Numbered from the stretch's first letter, positions 1-6,730 are shown. The stretch: DNA of 6,847 bases from Anaerolineales bacterium UBA6668 (GCA_002455215.1 DKKK01000016.1:237-7083), one strand, 5' to 3'. Notes: a model not told the origin generated them from the sequence alone. Made by a program: numbers and translations.

Positions 1-1980
1 CGTGGCGCACAGTGGCAACATTGGGGCGATGAAAAGCGCTTCCACCAGTCGATTGCCGCCTATCTGCAAAGCTTGCAGGAAGATTACGGCACGCTCCGCA
101 TCTTGGGCAAGAATCGCCCCGTACCGCTCAGGGATTTGTTCACCGATGTGTATCTCTTGGAAGACCCGGCGCACTATCGCTACGACACCCTATCGGAGAT
201 GAATGATCGGATTCTAGAGCGTGCAGAGCGCAACCGGAGTACCCGTCTCAGCGGGCAGGAAGCCATCAGGCAAAACCCCAAGTTATTCCTGCTGGGGAAA
301 CCCGGCGCGGGCAAGACTACCTTCTTACGCCATCTGGCACTGAATCCGCCGCCCAACTGCCTGCCGATTGTGTTGGAATTGCGCTGGTGGGCACTGAAGG
401 GGCATCAAGACTTAAGCCTGCAGGAAGCACTGACGCAACAATTGGAGTGTGCCAGCCTACCCGCCCCCACTGACTTTTTGGACAGGGTGCTAAAAGCCGG
501 TAAAGCGTTGATATTGCTGGATGGGTTGGATGAAGTACCGCAAGAAGCCGAATTGCGCCAAAATTTTACCCAGCAAATTGCCGATTTTGCCCGCACCTAT
601 CGCCAAAACCGCTTCTTGGTCACCTGCCGCACGGCGGCGGTCAGTCACCAATTGAAAAACTTCATCTATTGCGAAATGGCGGACTTTGACGAGACGCAAC
701 AGCAAAATTTATGCCAAAAATGGTTCAGCCAAAATTCTGGTTGGACAGAACGTTGTTGGGCGGATTTGCAAAATTCCCCAGCCAGTTTGCGCGAGTTGGC
801 ACGCACGCCGCTTCTGCTCAATTTGCTTTTTTTAAATTACGAGCAAACCGGCGAATTTCCGCAACGGCGTTTTGAACTATACGAGAATGCCATCAATACC
901 TTGCTAAGCGAGTGGGATGCCAAACGCGCTGTGCAACGCCGTTCGGCGCAAAACAGCCCGTATGGGCGCTTGTCGCTTGGCTATAAGAAAGACTTGTTCA
1001 CTGAATTGGCGATAAACGGCTTTGTTAACCGCAAGTATGTGTGGGAAAAAGCCGAACTGGAAGCTTATCTGGCGCAATTTGTTGCCAGCCTCCCCGAAAA
1101 GCCCGACAAAGTGCAGATGGTTGACGGGGCAGACTTGCTGGCAGATTTGGAAGCGCAACACGGCATTGTGGTGGAGCGTGCCAAGCAACTGTATGCCTTT
1201 GCCCACCTGACCTTTCAGGAATTTTTTAGTGCGCAAGCCTACCTCAGCGGTGGCAAAGACCCGCTCGACTTGCTGGCGCACACAACCGATGACCGCTGGC
1301 GCGAAGTCAGCTTATTGACCGCCAGCAAACTGCCCCCACGCCTGGCACGCCTGTTCTTTGAGCAATTTACCACTGAGCTATTCCAAACCTTGCAAACGCT
1401 CCCCCAGCTAAAGCCAGCCTTGCGCTGGGCAGATAGCCGCCCAGCAGGCGCACTTACCGCACCGGTGCGTTTTGCGCGGCGTCTGTGGCTGGTAACTAGA
1501 CAACTTGACCTTGCCCTTGCCCTTGACCTTGCCCTTGCCCTTGACCTTGCCCTTGACCTTGACCTTGACCTTGCCCGTGCCCGTGCCTTTGCCCTTGCCA
1601 TTGCCCTTGCCTTTGAAGTGGGCATCCATGCCAATCAGTTTGAGTGGTTGAACGGCGTGGCAAAGGACGAAACGTGCTGGCTCTGGCACGCCGTGGCAGA
1701 TTTTTGGAAAGCCCAGCCCGCCACGAGCACGCCCGAGCAAATTGCGTGGTTACAAACCGTCATACAGGCACCGGATACACAGCAACAAATACAAGGGCTG
1801 GAAGAAATTTTACGGTTGCGCGGCTGGCAGTTGGATATTAAACTCAATGCGGATGAAATGAAAACACTTCGCCACTTCTTTGGCAGTCTCACGCGCTGTC
1901 TGGAGTGCCTGGCATTGGCACGCCTACCAGAAAAGGACGAAATTTATGCACGCTTGTTGTACGTGCCGGATGGCATGTGA
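1..1980 (+). CDS. NACHT domain-containing NTPase, 5' truncated by window edge
   Basis: This is a STAND-class P-loop NTPase. Family members act as ligand-triggered oligomerising switches, and several bacterial ones are anti-phage proteins. The frame is open from base 1. The first in-frame start-like codon is a TTG at 73 with no Shine-Dalgarno, and the upstream codons already read as NACHT lead-in (AAYLQSLQEDYG, VPLRDLF), so the real start lies outside the window. Counting from the TTG, Walker A is GKPGAGKTT (residues 75-83), Walker B is LLDGLDE (about 148-154), a sensor-1-like TCR arginine is at 186, and the conserved FAHLTFQEFFSAQ motif that ends the NACHT helical region is at about 376-388. 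Residues 478-513 are a Leu-Asp/Leu-Ala dipeptide repeat, followed by a roughly 120-residue helical, Trp-rich tail. The N-terminal effector is not visible, so the output activity is unknown. Defence is an inference from the family, not from the neighbours. Confidence 0.9.
   Translation, partial: RGAQWQHWGDEKRFHQSIAAYLQSLQEDYGTLRILGKNRPVPLRDLFTDVYLLEDPAHYRYDTLSEMNDRILERAERNRSTRLSGQEAIRQNPKLFLLGKPGAGKTTFLRHLALNPPPNCLPIVLELRWWALKGHQDLSLQEALTQQLECASLPAPTDFLDRVLKAGKALILLDGLDEVPQEAELRQNFTQQIADFARTYRQNRFLVTCRTAAVSHQLKNFIYCEMADFDETQQQNLCQKWFSQNSGWTERCWADLQNSPASLRELARTPLLLNLLFLNYEQTGEFPQRRFELYENAINTLLSEWDAKRAVQRRSAQNSPYGRLSLGYKKDLFTELAINGFVNRKYVWEKAELEAYLAQFVASLPEKPDKVQMVDGADLLADLEAQHGIVVERAKQLYAFAHLTFQEFFSAQAYLSGGKDPLDLLAHTTDDRWREVSLLTASKLPPRLARLFFEQFTTELFQTLQTLPQLKPALRWADSRPAGALTAPVRFARRLWLVTRQLDLALALDLALALDLALDLDLDLARARAFALAIALAFEVGIHANQFEWLNGVAKDETCWLWHAVADFWKAQPATSTPEQIAWLQTVIQAPDTQQQIQGLEEILRLRGWQLDIKLNADEMKTLRHFFGSLTRCLECLALARLPEKDEIYARLLYVPDGM
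1504..1611 (+). repeat. In-frame hexanucleotide tandem repeat (18 units) in the NACHT gene
   Basis: Twelve consecutive units fit CTTGMC exactly (1504-1575). Each encodes Leu-Asp (CTTGAC) or Leu-Ala (CTTGCC), and only the fifth base varies. Six degenerate units ending in TGCC follow (1576-1611) and encode RA RA FA LA IA LA. The first nine units show a looser 18-bp period (LD LA LA). Unit gain or loss keeps the frame, so the array can change length without breaking the protein. Similar Leu-Asp/Ala/Arg stretches are known to me from cyanobacterial and other filamentous-bacterial NACHT proteins. That comparison is from memory. Confidence 0.95.
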
Positions 1981-2062
1981 TTGAGTGCTGAAAGGCTCTC
2001 TTGCCCGTGCCATTCTCGCGCCGCTTCGGCTATTGCGCCACCCACCACAATCCAAGCCACCC

Positions 2063-2117
2063 GCCCGCCCATTGACGCATATTGGCAAAGTCACAAACCG
2101 TTCTGTTTGGGGCGGGC
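2063..2117. repeat. GC-rich inverted repeat with nested hairpin
   Basis: GCCCGCCC (2063-2070) is perfectly complementary to GGGCGGGC (2110-2117). Inside the 39-nt loop, CAAAC (2094-2098) pairs with GTTTG (2105-2109), directly abutting the right arm. No T-run follows, so this is not a classical intrinsic terminator. It could be a regulatory hairpin, a protein-binding site or chance pairing in GC-rich DNA. Confidence 0.35.
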
Positions 2118-2217
2118 ATAAAAGTTGCCGTTGGCAAAAAAAGCGCCGCCATGCCGTTACGGAAAAAGGCGAAGCTGTTCTTTCATTTTTATATTCGTCA
2201 CCGAAGGAAAAATCGTC

Positions 2218-2245
2218 TTGATTACGTCCCCGTGCCGAATATAAC
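2218..2245 (+). promoter_or_regulatory. Putative sigma70-type promoter of the channel operon
   Basis: A -35-like TTGATT (2218-2223) and a -10-like TATAAC (2240-2245, 5 of 6 to TATAAT) are separated by 16 bp in an AT-rich stretch. Transcription would begin near 2252, giving a leader of about 30 nt before the ATG at 2284. Position and match are good, but it was found by eye. Confidence 0.5.
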
Positions 2246-2269
2246 TCAAAATCAATCCCCACCCATTAC

Positions 2270-2275
2270 AGGAGA
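2270..2275 (+). promoter_or_regulatory. Ribosome binding site of the channel gene
   Basis: AGGAGA lies 8 nt upstream of the ATG at 2284. This is near-ideal spacing and supports that start over any later Met codon, such as the one at residue 18. Confidence 0.8.
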
Positions 2276-2283
2276 CTAAACCG

Positions 2284-4185
2284 ATGAAAAAATTTTCATT
2301 ATCTGAACGTTGGCAGTACCAATTTGATAATTACATGTCCAAAGGCACCATCGCTTTGATTGGTGGCTTGGGGGTGCTATCATTGCTGATTATCCTACTC
2401 GCGGCAGTGATTATTGTGGTGTTTCGCATTGCCCCGGAGGGCACCCAGCCCGGCTCGCTGAGTTTGCACGAAGCGGCATGGGAAGCACTGATGCGCACAA
2501 TGGATGCAGGCACGATGGGGGCAGATGCGGGGTGGGCTTTTCGGATGGTGATGTTTGGGGTGACGTTGGGTGGGGTATTCATCATCTCCAGCCTGATTGG
2601 TGTGTTGACCAGTGGCGTGGAATCAAAGATGGATGAACTACGCAAAGGTCGGTCGCGTGTCTTGGAAACAAACCATATCGTCATCTTGGGCTGGACTTCG
2701 CAGATCTTCTCCATTGTTTCTGAATTGGTGCTTGCCAATGAAAATCAAAAACGCCCGTGTATTGTGGTACTCGCCGAGAAAGACAAAGTGGAAATGGAAG
2801 ATGAGATTCGCGGAAAAGTGGGGGATTTGCGCAATATGCGCGTGGTTTGCCGCACTGGCAATCCGATAGACCTGCGCGACTTGGAACTCGTAAACTTGGC
2901 GGATTCACGCGCAATCATCATTTTATCGGGCGAAAGCGACCAAGCCGACAATCGCACCATTAAGACCATTCTGGCAATCACCAATAACCCCAACCGCCGC
3001 GAAGAACCCTACCATATTATTGGGGAAATTAAAGATGCAAAAAACTTAGAAGCCGCCAATTTGGTGGGCAAGAACCAAGCCCAAATCATTCTGGCAGATG
3101 ACCTGATTTCACGAATCACCGCCCAAACTTGCCGACAATCCGGTCTGTCGGTGATTTACACGGAACTGCTTGATTTTGGCGGTGATGAGATTTATTTGGC
3201 TCAATCAGACGCTTTAGTCGGGAAAGAATTTGGCGCATGTCTAAACGCTTATGACGATTCAAATGTCATTGGTTTAGCCACACAAGCTGGGCAGATACTC
3301 TTAAACCCGCCCATGACTACCCTGCTGAGCAGTGGGGATCGCTTGGTGGTTATTTCTGCCGATGATGACACCATCCAGTTGTCAGGTAAGAAAGAACTTC
3401 CCATCCAAACGCAATGGATTGTCAACTCAGGCGAAGCGGATGCGTCACTACCGGAAGCAACCTTAATTTTAGGCTGGAACAAACGCGCTGGCACCATTGT
3501 ACGGGAATTAGACCAATATGTTGCCAAAGGCTCGCATGTGCAAATCATTGCCGAGCTTGCAGACACTTCACCCATTGACGAATTAGCCAGCGAGCTAAAC
3601 CATACCACCATTCGCTATCAAAATGGGGATTCCACTTCGCGCCGCCTGTTGGATCAGGCAAACCTGTACAGTTATGACCATATCATTGTGCTGAGCTCCG
3701 ACCAACTGGATGTGCAAACGGCAGATGCCAATACATTGGTGACACTGCTTCACTTGCGGGACATTGCGGATAAAAGCGGGCGACCTTTTTACATCGTCAG
3801 CGAAATGCTGGATGTTAGCAACCGCGAGTTGGCAGAAGTTACCCGTGCCGATGATTTTATTGTTAGCGAGCGTTTGATTAGTTTAATGATGTCGCAAATT
3901 GCAGAAAACAAGCAGTTGAGTGCCGTGTTTCAAGATTTATTTGACCCAGAAGGTTCGGAAATTTACCTGAAACCAGCCAGCCAATATGTGGCGTTAGGGC
4001 AAGAAGTGAACTTTTACACTGTGGTGGAATCGGCTCGCCAAAAAAATCAGGTTGCCATTGGCTACCAATTGCGAAGCCAAGCCAATGACGCCAAAGCCAA
4101 TTATGGCGTGTATGTCAATCCGCATAAGGCTCAGGCGCAACGTTTTTCGGAAATTGACAAAATAATCGTATTGGCAGAAAGCTAA
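2284..4185 (+). CDS. CASTOR/POLLUX-related putative ion channel
   Basis: This is a predicted two-TM cation channel with tandem RCK-like regulatory regions. It is related to the plant CASTOR/POLLUX (DMI1) channels and often auto-named a TrkA-like protein. TM1 spans about residues 21-48, a re-entrant pore segment about 64-85 contains DAGTMGADAG, and TM2 is about 87-109. The first Rossmann-like region starts at NHIVILGWTSQ (130-140). The stretch ELLDFGGDEIYL (294-305), then LVGKEFG, ILLNPP and GDRLVVISADDDT (351-363) matches the diagnostic CASTOR/POLLUX block. A second Rossmann-like region starts at ATLILGWNKRAG (392-403) and runs to the end. The classical TVGYG potassium filter is absent, as is normal in this family. 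At 633 residues it looks intact. The ATG at 2284 has a well-spaced AGGAGA. It heads a three-gene unit with two membrane proteins. Family assignment is firm; ion specificity and gating ligand cannot be read from the sequence. Confidence 0.92.
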   Translation: MKKFSLSERWQYQFDNYMSKGTIALIGGLGVLSLLIILLAAVIIVVFRIAPEGTQPGSLSLHEAAWEALMRTMDAGTMGADAGWAFRMVMFGVTLGGVFIISSLIGVLTSGVESKMDELRKGRSRVLETNHIVILGWTSQIFSIVSELVLANENQKRPCIVVLAEKDKVEMEDEIRGKVGDLRNMRVVCRTGNPIDLRDLELVNLADSRAIIILSGESDQADNRTIKTILAITNNPNRREEPYHIIGEIKDAKNLEAANLVGKNQAQIILADDLISRITAQTCRQSGLSVIYTELLDFGGDEIYLAQSDALVGKEFGACLNAYDDSNVIGLATQAGQILLNPPMTTLLSSGDRLVVISADDDTIQLSGKKELPIQTQWIVNSGEADASLPEATLILGWNKRAGTIVRELDQYVAKGSHVQIIAELADTSPIDELASELNHTTIRYQNGDSTSRRLLDQANLYSYDHIIVLSSDQLDVQTADANTLVTLLHLRDIADKSGRPFYIVSEMLDVSNRELAEVTRADDFIVSERLISLMMSQIAENKQLSAVFQDLFDPEGSEIYLKPASQYVALGQEVNFYTVVESARQKNQVAIGYQLRSQANDAKANYGVYVNPHKAQAQRFSEIDKIIVLAES

Positions 4186-4200
4186 CTGATCCGCATTAAA

Positions 4201-4205
4201 AGGAG
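4201..4205 (+). promoter_or_regulatory. Ribosome binding site before a double ATG
   Basis: AGGAG lies 3 nt before the ATG at 4209 and 6 nt before the ATG at 4212. The second ATG has the more usual spacing, so the protein may begin one residue later than annotated. Confidence 0.7.
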
Positions 4206-4208
4206 TTT

Positions 4209-4871
4209 ATGATGATAACTGAAGACAAAGAACCCATTTTTGAATTAGTGGTCGCCATTTTAGTGGCGATTGCCACCGTGACGGGGGCAATCATCGCTTG
4301 GCGGGCTTCGGTGGTGGCAGACGCCGCCGGTGATGCCGATTATGCCGGGCTACGGGCGCAAGTCAACACGGTAGAAGTGCGCTCGCTCAGTTTCGTTAAC
4401 GCTTACGAACATTACGGCGCATTTGTTGAATATGCCGGTGCAAACGAACTGGGAAATACCATTGGCAACGAATTGCAAACGAATGACACGCTTGACGAAG
4501 AAGCCCAAGATGATTTGGCAGATAAGCAAGCAGAAGCCTATGATTTGGCTCGCGCCAACCAAAGTTTGTTCCCCAGCCGCTTTATGACGCGCGATGGCGG
4601 CTATGCTGTTCAGCGGGAAATTGCGGAAAGCTGGGCAGATGCCGCTCGGGAGAAAGACCTTGCCCCAGAGCCACAATTTGCCGAAGCAGACCACCTGCGC
4701 GGCGTGACCAATCGCATTTTGCTGGCACTTGCCGTTTTGTCTATCTCGGTGGTTTTTTATGCACTGATTGAATCAGTCGGGGACAAACTGCGCGTTCCAT
4801 TTTTTATGATTGGAACTGGGTTTTTGTTGCTCGGTAGTATCGCCGCGGTTGTTTTTGAGTGGCTAAAATAA
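4209..4871 (+). CDS. Small membrane protein of unknown function, three predicted TM segments
   Basis: I do not recognise a named family. A hydrophobic segment at about residues 11-31 is followed by a soluble acidic region (32-165, rich in Ala, Asp, Glu) and two more hydrophobic segments at about 168-187 and 195-217, with almost nothing after them. The loop between the last two carries Lys and Arg (GDKLRVP), and the region after TM1 is acidic. By the positive-inside rule the acidic domain is therefore predicted outside the cytoplasm. There is no Sec cleavage site or lipobox. It sits 23 bp after the channel gene and 6 bp before the next, so it is very likely co-transcribed with both. Its TM layout and several landmarks (AI.TV..AI.A in TM1, L..QV, AY..Y, GTG in TM3) recur in the N-terminal half of the next gene, which indicates paralogy. 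A role as a partner of the channel is inferred from context only. Confidence 0.85.
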   Translation: MMITEDKEPIFELVVAILVAIATVTGAIIAWRASVVADAAGDADYAGLRAQVNTVEVRSLSFVNAYEHYGAFVEYAGANELGNTIGNELQTNDTLDEEAQDDLADKQAEAYDLARANQSLFPSRFMTRDGGYAVQREIAESWADAAREKDLAPEPQFAEADHLRGVTNRILLALAVLSISVVFYALIESVGDKLRVPFFMIGTGFLLLGSIAAVVFEWLK

Positions 4872-4876
4872 GGTGA
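4870..4876 (+). promoter_or_regulatory. Ribosome binding site overlapping the upstream stop codon
   Basis: AAGGTGA begins inside the TAA stop (4869-4871) of the small membrane protein. Only 1 nt separates it from the ATG at 4878 and 4 nt from the ATG at 4881, which favours the second ATG. Stop and start are so close that translational coupling is likely. Confidence 0.6.
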
Positions 4877-4877
4877 A

Positions 4878-6575
4878 ATGATGAGCCAGACAAACACTTC
4901 TACTTTTTCAACTGAAAATTTCAAAAAAATCATTGCATTTTTGATTGCTATCGTCACCGTTTTTATTGCGATTGCCACCTATTTGCAAAACGATGCGGGA
5001 AGCCGGGACGATGCCGCCAATCGTGATGCCAAAAATTACTCGTTGGAAGCACTGGGCAAGCAAGTGAGCGGGGATGCCCAAGTGAATTTCGACTATAACC
5101 AAGCCTATCAAGCCTATTACGAATATGAATTGCTTGCCATTGCCGCCGAGAATGCTGGCGATTCTGGCGCGGCGCAACGTTACACCGCCTTAATGGACAA
5201 AATGGCAAAGCTAAGCCCGATGTTACAAGCACCTTATTTTGACCCCGAAAGCGGAAATGTTGACGTTGCTCGTTACGAAGCAGATACCTATTTGGTGGCG
5301 ACCACAGCACTTGCCGAGCGGTTTGCATCGGCATCGGATGTGAAAGACGCTTGGGATAGCAAAGCCAATACCTACATTATCCACCTGACTTTCTTTGCGG
5401 TTGCCCTTTTTCTTTATGGTATGTCAACTACACTTTCGGGACGCTGGAGCCCGTGGATCTTTTCGGCGGTTGGCACTGGCATTAGCCTTTTTGCCTTGGG
5501 CTGGATGCTGACCCTTTTTCTCAAACCAGTGCCAGACCTACGCAATTGTAAATCTACCGATGGCACATTTGCCATTGATGCTTATGCCGAAGGGGTGGGG
5601 CTGGCGCACCAAGAACGCTTTGAAGAAGCCATCGCACAGTTTGACAAAGCACTGCAATGCGAGCCAAAATACATTAACGCCTTGATAGAACGCGGGAATG
5701 CCAAAGCCGCTTTGGGCGATTTGGGTCCTGCCACCAGCGACTATGAAGCCGCACGCGCCGCTGGCGCAAACAACACCAATCTGTTGGGCGAACTGGGTTA
5801 CACTTACTATTTACTAGGGCGCTTTAATGATGCAACCGCCGCCAACCAAGCCGCTTTGGCGATGAATGAAAATGAATTGTGGATTCGTTTTGATGAAGGA
5901 TTAAACCTGCTTGCCGCCGGAAAAATGGATGAAGCGCAAAAAGCATATCAACTTGGAATGCAAAACGCCGCCAAACAAGTGGCGGATGCACAGTCGGCGG
6001 GCAAAGCACCGGATTCGTGGCTTTGGTGGGGGCTGGAAGATGCCGCTGAAGGGCTGGATGATTTGCTCGATACGATAGAAAATGATAGTGGACTGCCGGC
6101 ACGCCAAGCCATCATTCAACCCGAGCAAATTCAGCCGATTGCAGAAGCACTCATCTTTCAATTGAAGAGTCTTTCTGCTTCTCTCGAGTATTCTGGCAAA
6201 CCGAGTGCTGACCCCATTTCTGCCAGTTTGAGCGAGCTTGTCTTTGCCGAGCCAGTTTATGCCGAAGATGGCACCATTTCAGACTACGAAGTGGGTGATA
6301 CATTTGAAAATGGTGTGGATGAACTTGCCATTCAGTTTGACTATTCTGGCATGAAGGACGGGCAGATACTACTTTTTAAGGTGTATCTGAATGGCGAAGA
6401 AGACCCATCTTGGCGGTTTGAGCAAAACTGGGATTTGGGTGCGGAAGGTACGGCGGAAATTCCCCTGAGTCTAGCCTATAGCAATGTGAGTGTTTTGGAT
6501 GCCGGAGAGTACACCGTTGAGATTTATCTGGATTACCAACTAGCCACACGCGGTTGGTTTACAGTGGCAGAATAA
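4878..6575 (+). CDS. TPR-containing membrane protein with C-terminal beta-sandwich-like domain
   Basis: The 565-residue protein has a modular layout. TM1 is at about residues 18-36. A soluble region (37-165) follows, then TM2 (about 166-184) and TM3 (about 192-215). A tetratricopeptide region covers about 232-365; clear units include AYAEGVGLAHQERFEEAIAQ, then INALIERGNAKAALGDL, and LLGELGYTYYLLGRFNDATA. A helical linker carries Trp residues (WLWWGLEDA, 381-389). The Thr/Ser/Asp-rich C-terminus (about 450-565) has alternating hydrophobic patterns and ends in GEYTVEIYLDYQLATRGWFTV, like Ig-type or beta-sandwich ligand domains. KK before TM1 and an Arg between TM2 and TM3 predict both the 37-165 domain and the TPR/beta part outside the cytoplasm. 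TPRs usually bind peptides or partner proteins. It is the last gene of the channel unit and a terminator follows. Residues 1-215 look paralogous to the preceding small protein. The function is unknown; a sensor or scaffold subunit of the channel is an inference. Confidence 0.9.
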   Translation: MMSQTNTSTFSTENFKKIIAFLIAIVTVFIAIATYLQNDAGSRDDAANRDAKNYSLEALGKQVSGDAQVNFDYNQAYQAYYEYELLAIAAENAGDSGAAQRYTALMDKMAKLSPMLQAPYFDPESGNVDVARYEADTYLVATTALAERFASASDVKDAWDSKANTYIIHLTFFAVALFLYGMSTTLSGRWSPWIFSAVGTGISLFALGWMLTLFLKPVPDLRNCKSTDGTFAIDAYAEGVGLAHQERFEEAIAQFDKALQCEPKYINALIERGNAKAALGDLGPATSDYEAARAAGANNTNLLGELGYTYYLLGRFNDATAANQAALAMNENELWIRFDEGLNLLAAGKMDEAQKAYQLGMQNAAKQVADAQSAGKAPDSWLWWGLEDAAEGLDDLLDTIENDSGLPARQAIIQPEQIQPIAEALIFQLKSLSASLEYSGKPSADPISASLSELVFAEPVYAEDGTISDYEVGDTFENGVDELAIQFDYSGMKDGQILLFKVYLNGEEDPSWRFEQNWDLGAEGTAEIPLSLAYSNVSVLDAGEYTVEIYLDYQLATRGWFTVAE

Positions 6576-6600
6576 TCGGTCATTGCTGGCTGATTTAGCA

Positions 6601-6650
6601 AACCAGTCGAAATTTCCCGCTGGCGAAGGTTTCGACTGGTTGCTTTTTTT
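6601..6650 (+). terminator. Rho-independent terminator of the channel operon
   Basis: The 12-bp perfect stem AACCAGTCGAAA (6601-6612) / TTTCGACTGGTT (6630-6641) with a 17-nt loop is followed by GC and seven T residues (6644-6650). It begins 25 bp after the stop codon of the TPR gene and marks the end of the three-gene unit. The other side of the hairpin lacks a strong T-run, so it is probably one-directional. Confidence 0.9.
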
Positions 6651-6715
6651 AAGCAAGCTGGAGTGGGAGCGTGCTTGGCTGAATAGGACGAACAGCGCGG
6701 GTTTGAAAAAAATGC

Positions 6716-6730
6716 TAACATTCTGTGTTA
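6716..6730. promoter_or_regulatory. Operator-like inverted repeat overlapping the -10
   Basis: TAACA-TTCTG-TGTTA is a perfect 5-bp dyad around a 5-bp centre. Its right arm overlaps the first bases of the -10 hexamer, where a bound repressor would block RNA polymerase. It is short enough that chance is a real alternative. Confidence 0.3.

Larger units (their letters stand above)
1981..2283. other. Intergenic region, no convincing gene
   Basis: This is 303 bp between the NACHT stop and the channel start. Short open frames exist on both strands (for example 1985-2221 on + and 1924-2262 on -), but they have no ribosome binding site, low-complexity Arg/Pro/Ser composition and no recognisable motif. 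The first part is GC-rich with inverted repeats (2063-2117). The last 70 bases turn AT-rich and hold the probable promoter and ribosome binding site of the channel operon. No T-tract terminator for the NACHT gene was found on the + strand, so some read-through into the downstream unit is possible. Confidence 0.6.

Noticed and set aside
73..75. TTG at 73 as the true start of the NACHT protein
   Set aside because: The frame is open back to base 1 with family-like residues (AAYLQS) before it, and there is no Shine-Dalgarno. The gene is simply cut by the window.
1239..1740. Minus-strand open frames rich in Arg-Ser/Arg-Ala and Lys-Gly/Lys-Val repeats
   Set aside because: They are the antisense reading of the CTTGMC hexamer array inside the NACHT gene. 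They have no ribosome binding site, and the composition comes directly from the repeat.
2072..2100. TTGACG (2072-2077) as a -35 box for the channel operon
   Set aside because: Seventeen bases downstream the sequence is AAACCG, which is not a usable -10. The TTGATT/TATAAC pair nearer the gene is better.
2125..2145. TTGCC-GTT-GGCAA hairpin as an intrinsic terminator of the NACHT gene
   Set aside because: The stem is only 5 bp and is followed by A residues on the + strand. On the minus strand a short T-run follows, but no minus-strand gene is present to terminate.
1985..2221. Plus-strand 78-codon open frame after the NACHT stop, possible small gene or frameshifted C-terminus
   Set aside because: It starts with a non-ATG codon without a ribosome binding site, and its protein is Pro/Arg/Lys/Ser low-complexity. 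The NACHT gene ends naturally and needs no extension.
1924..2262. 112-codon minus-strand open frame spanning the intergenic region
   Set aside because: It overlaps the NACHT 3' end, has no Shine-Dalgarno or recognisable domain, and has a Cys/Arg-rich composition typical of antisense frames.
6533..6721. Minus-strand 62-codon open frame over the terminator
   Set aside because: It runs through the terminator hairpin and the end of the TPR gene, with no ribosome binding site or motif.
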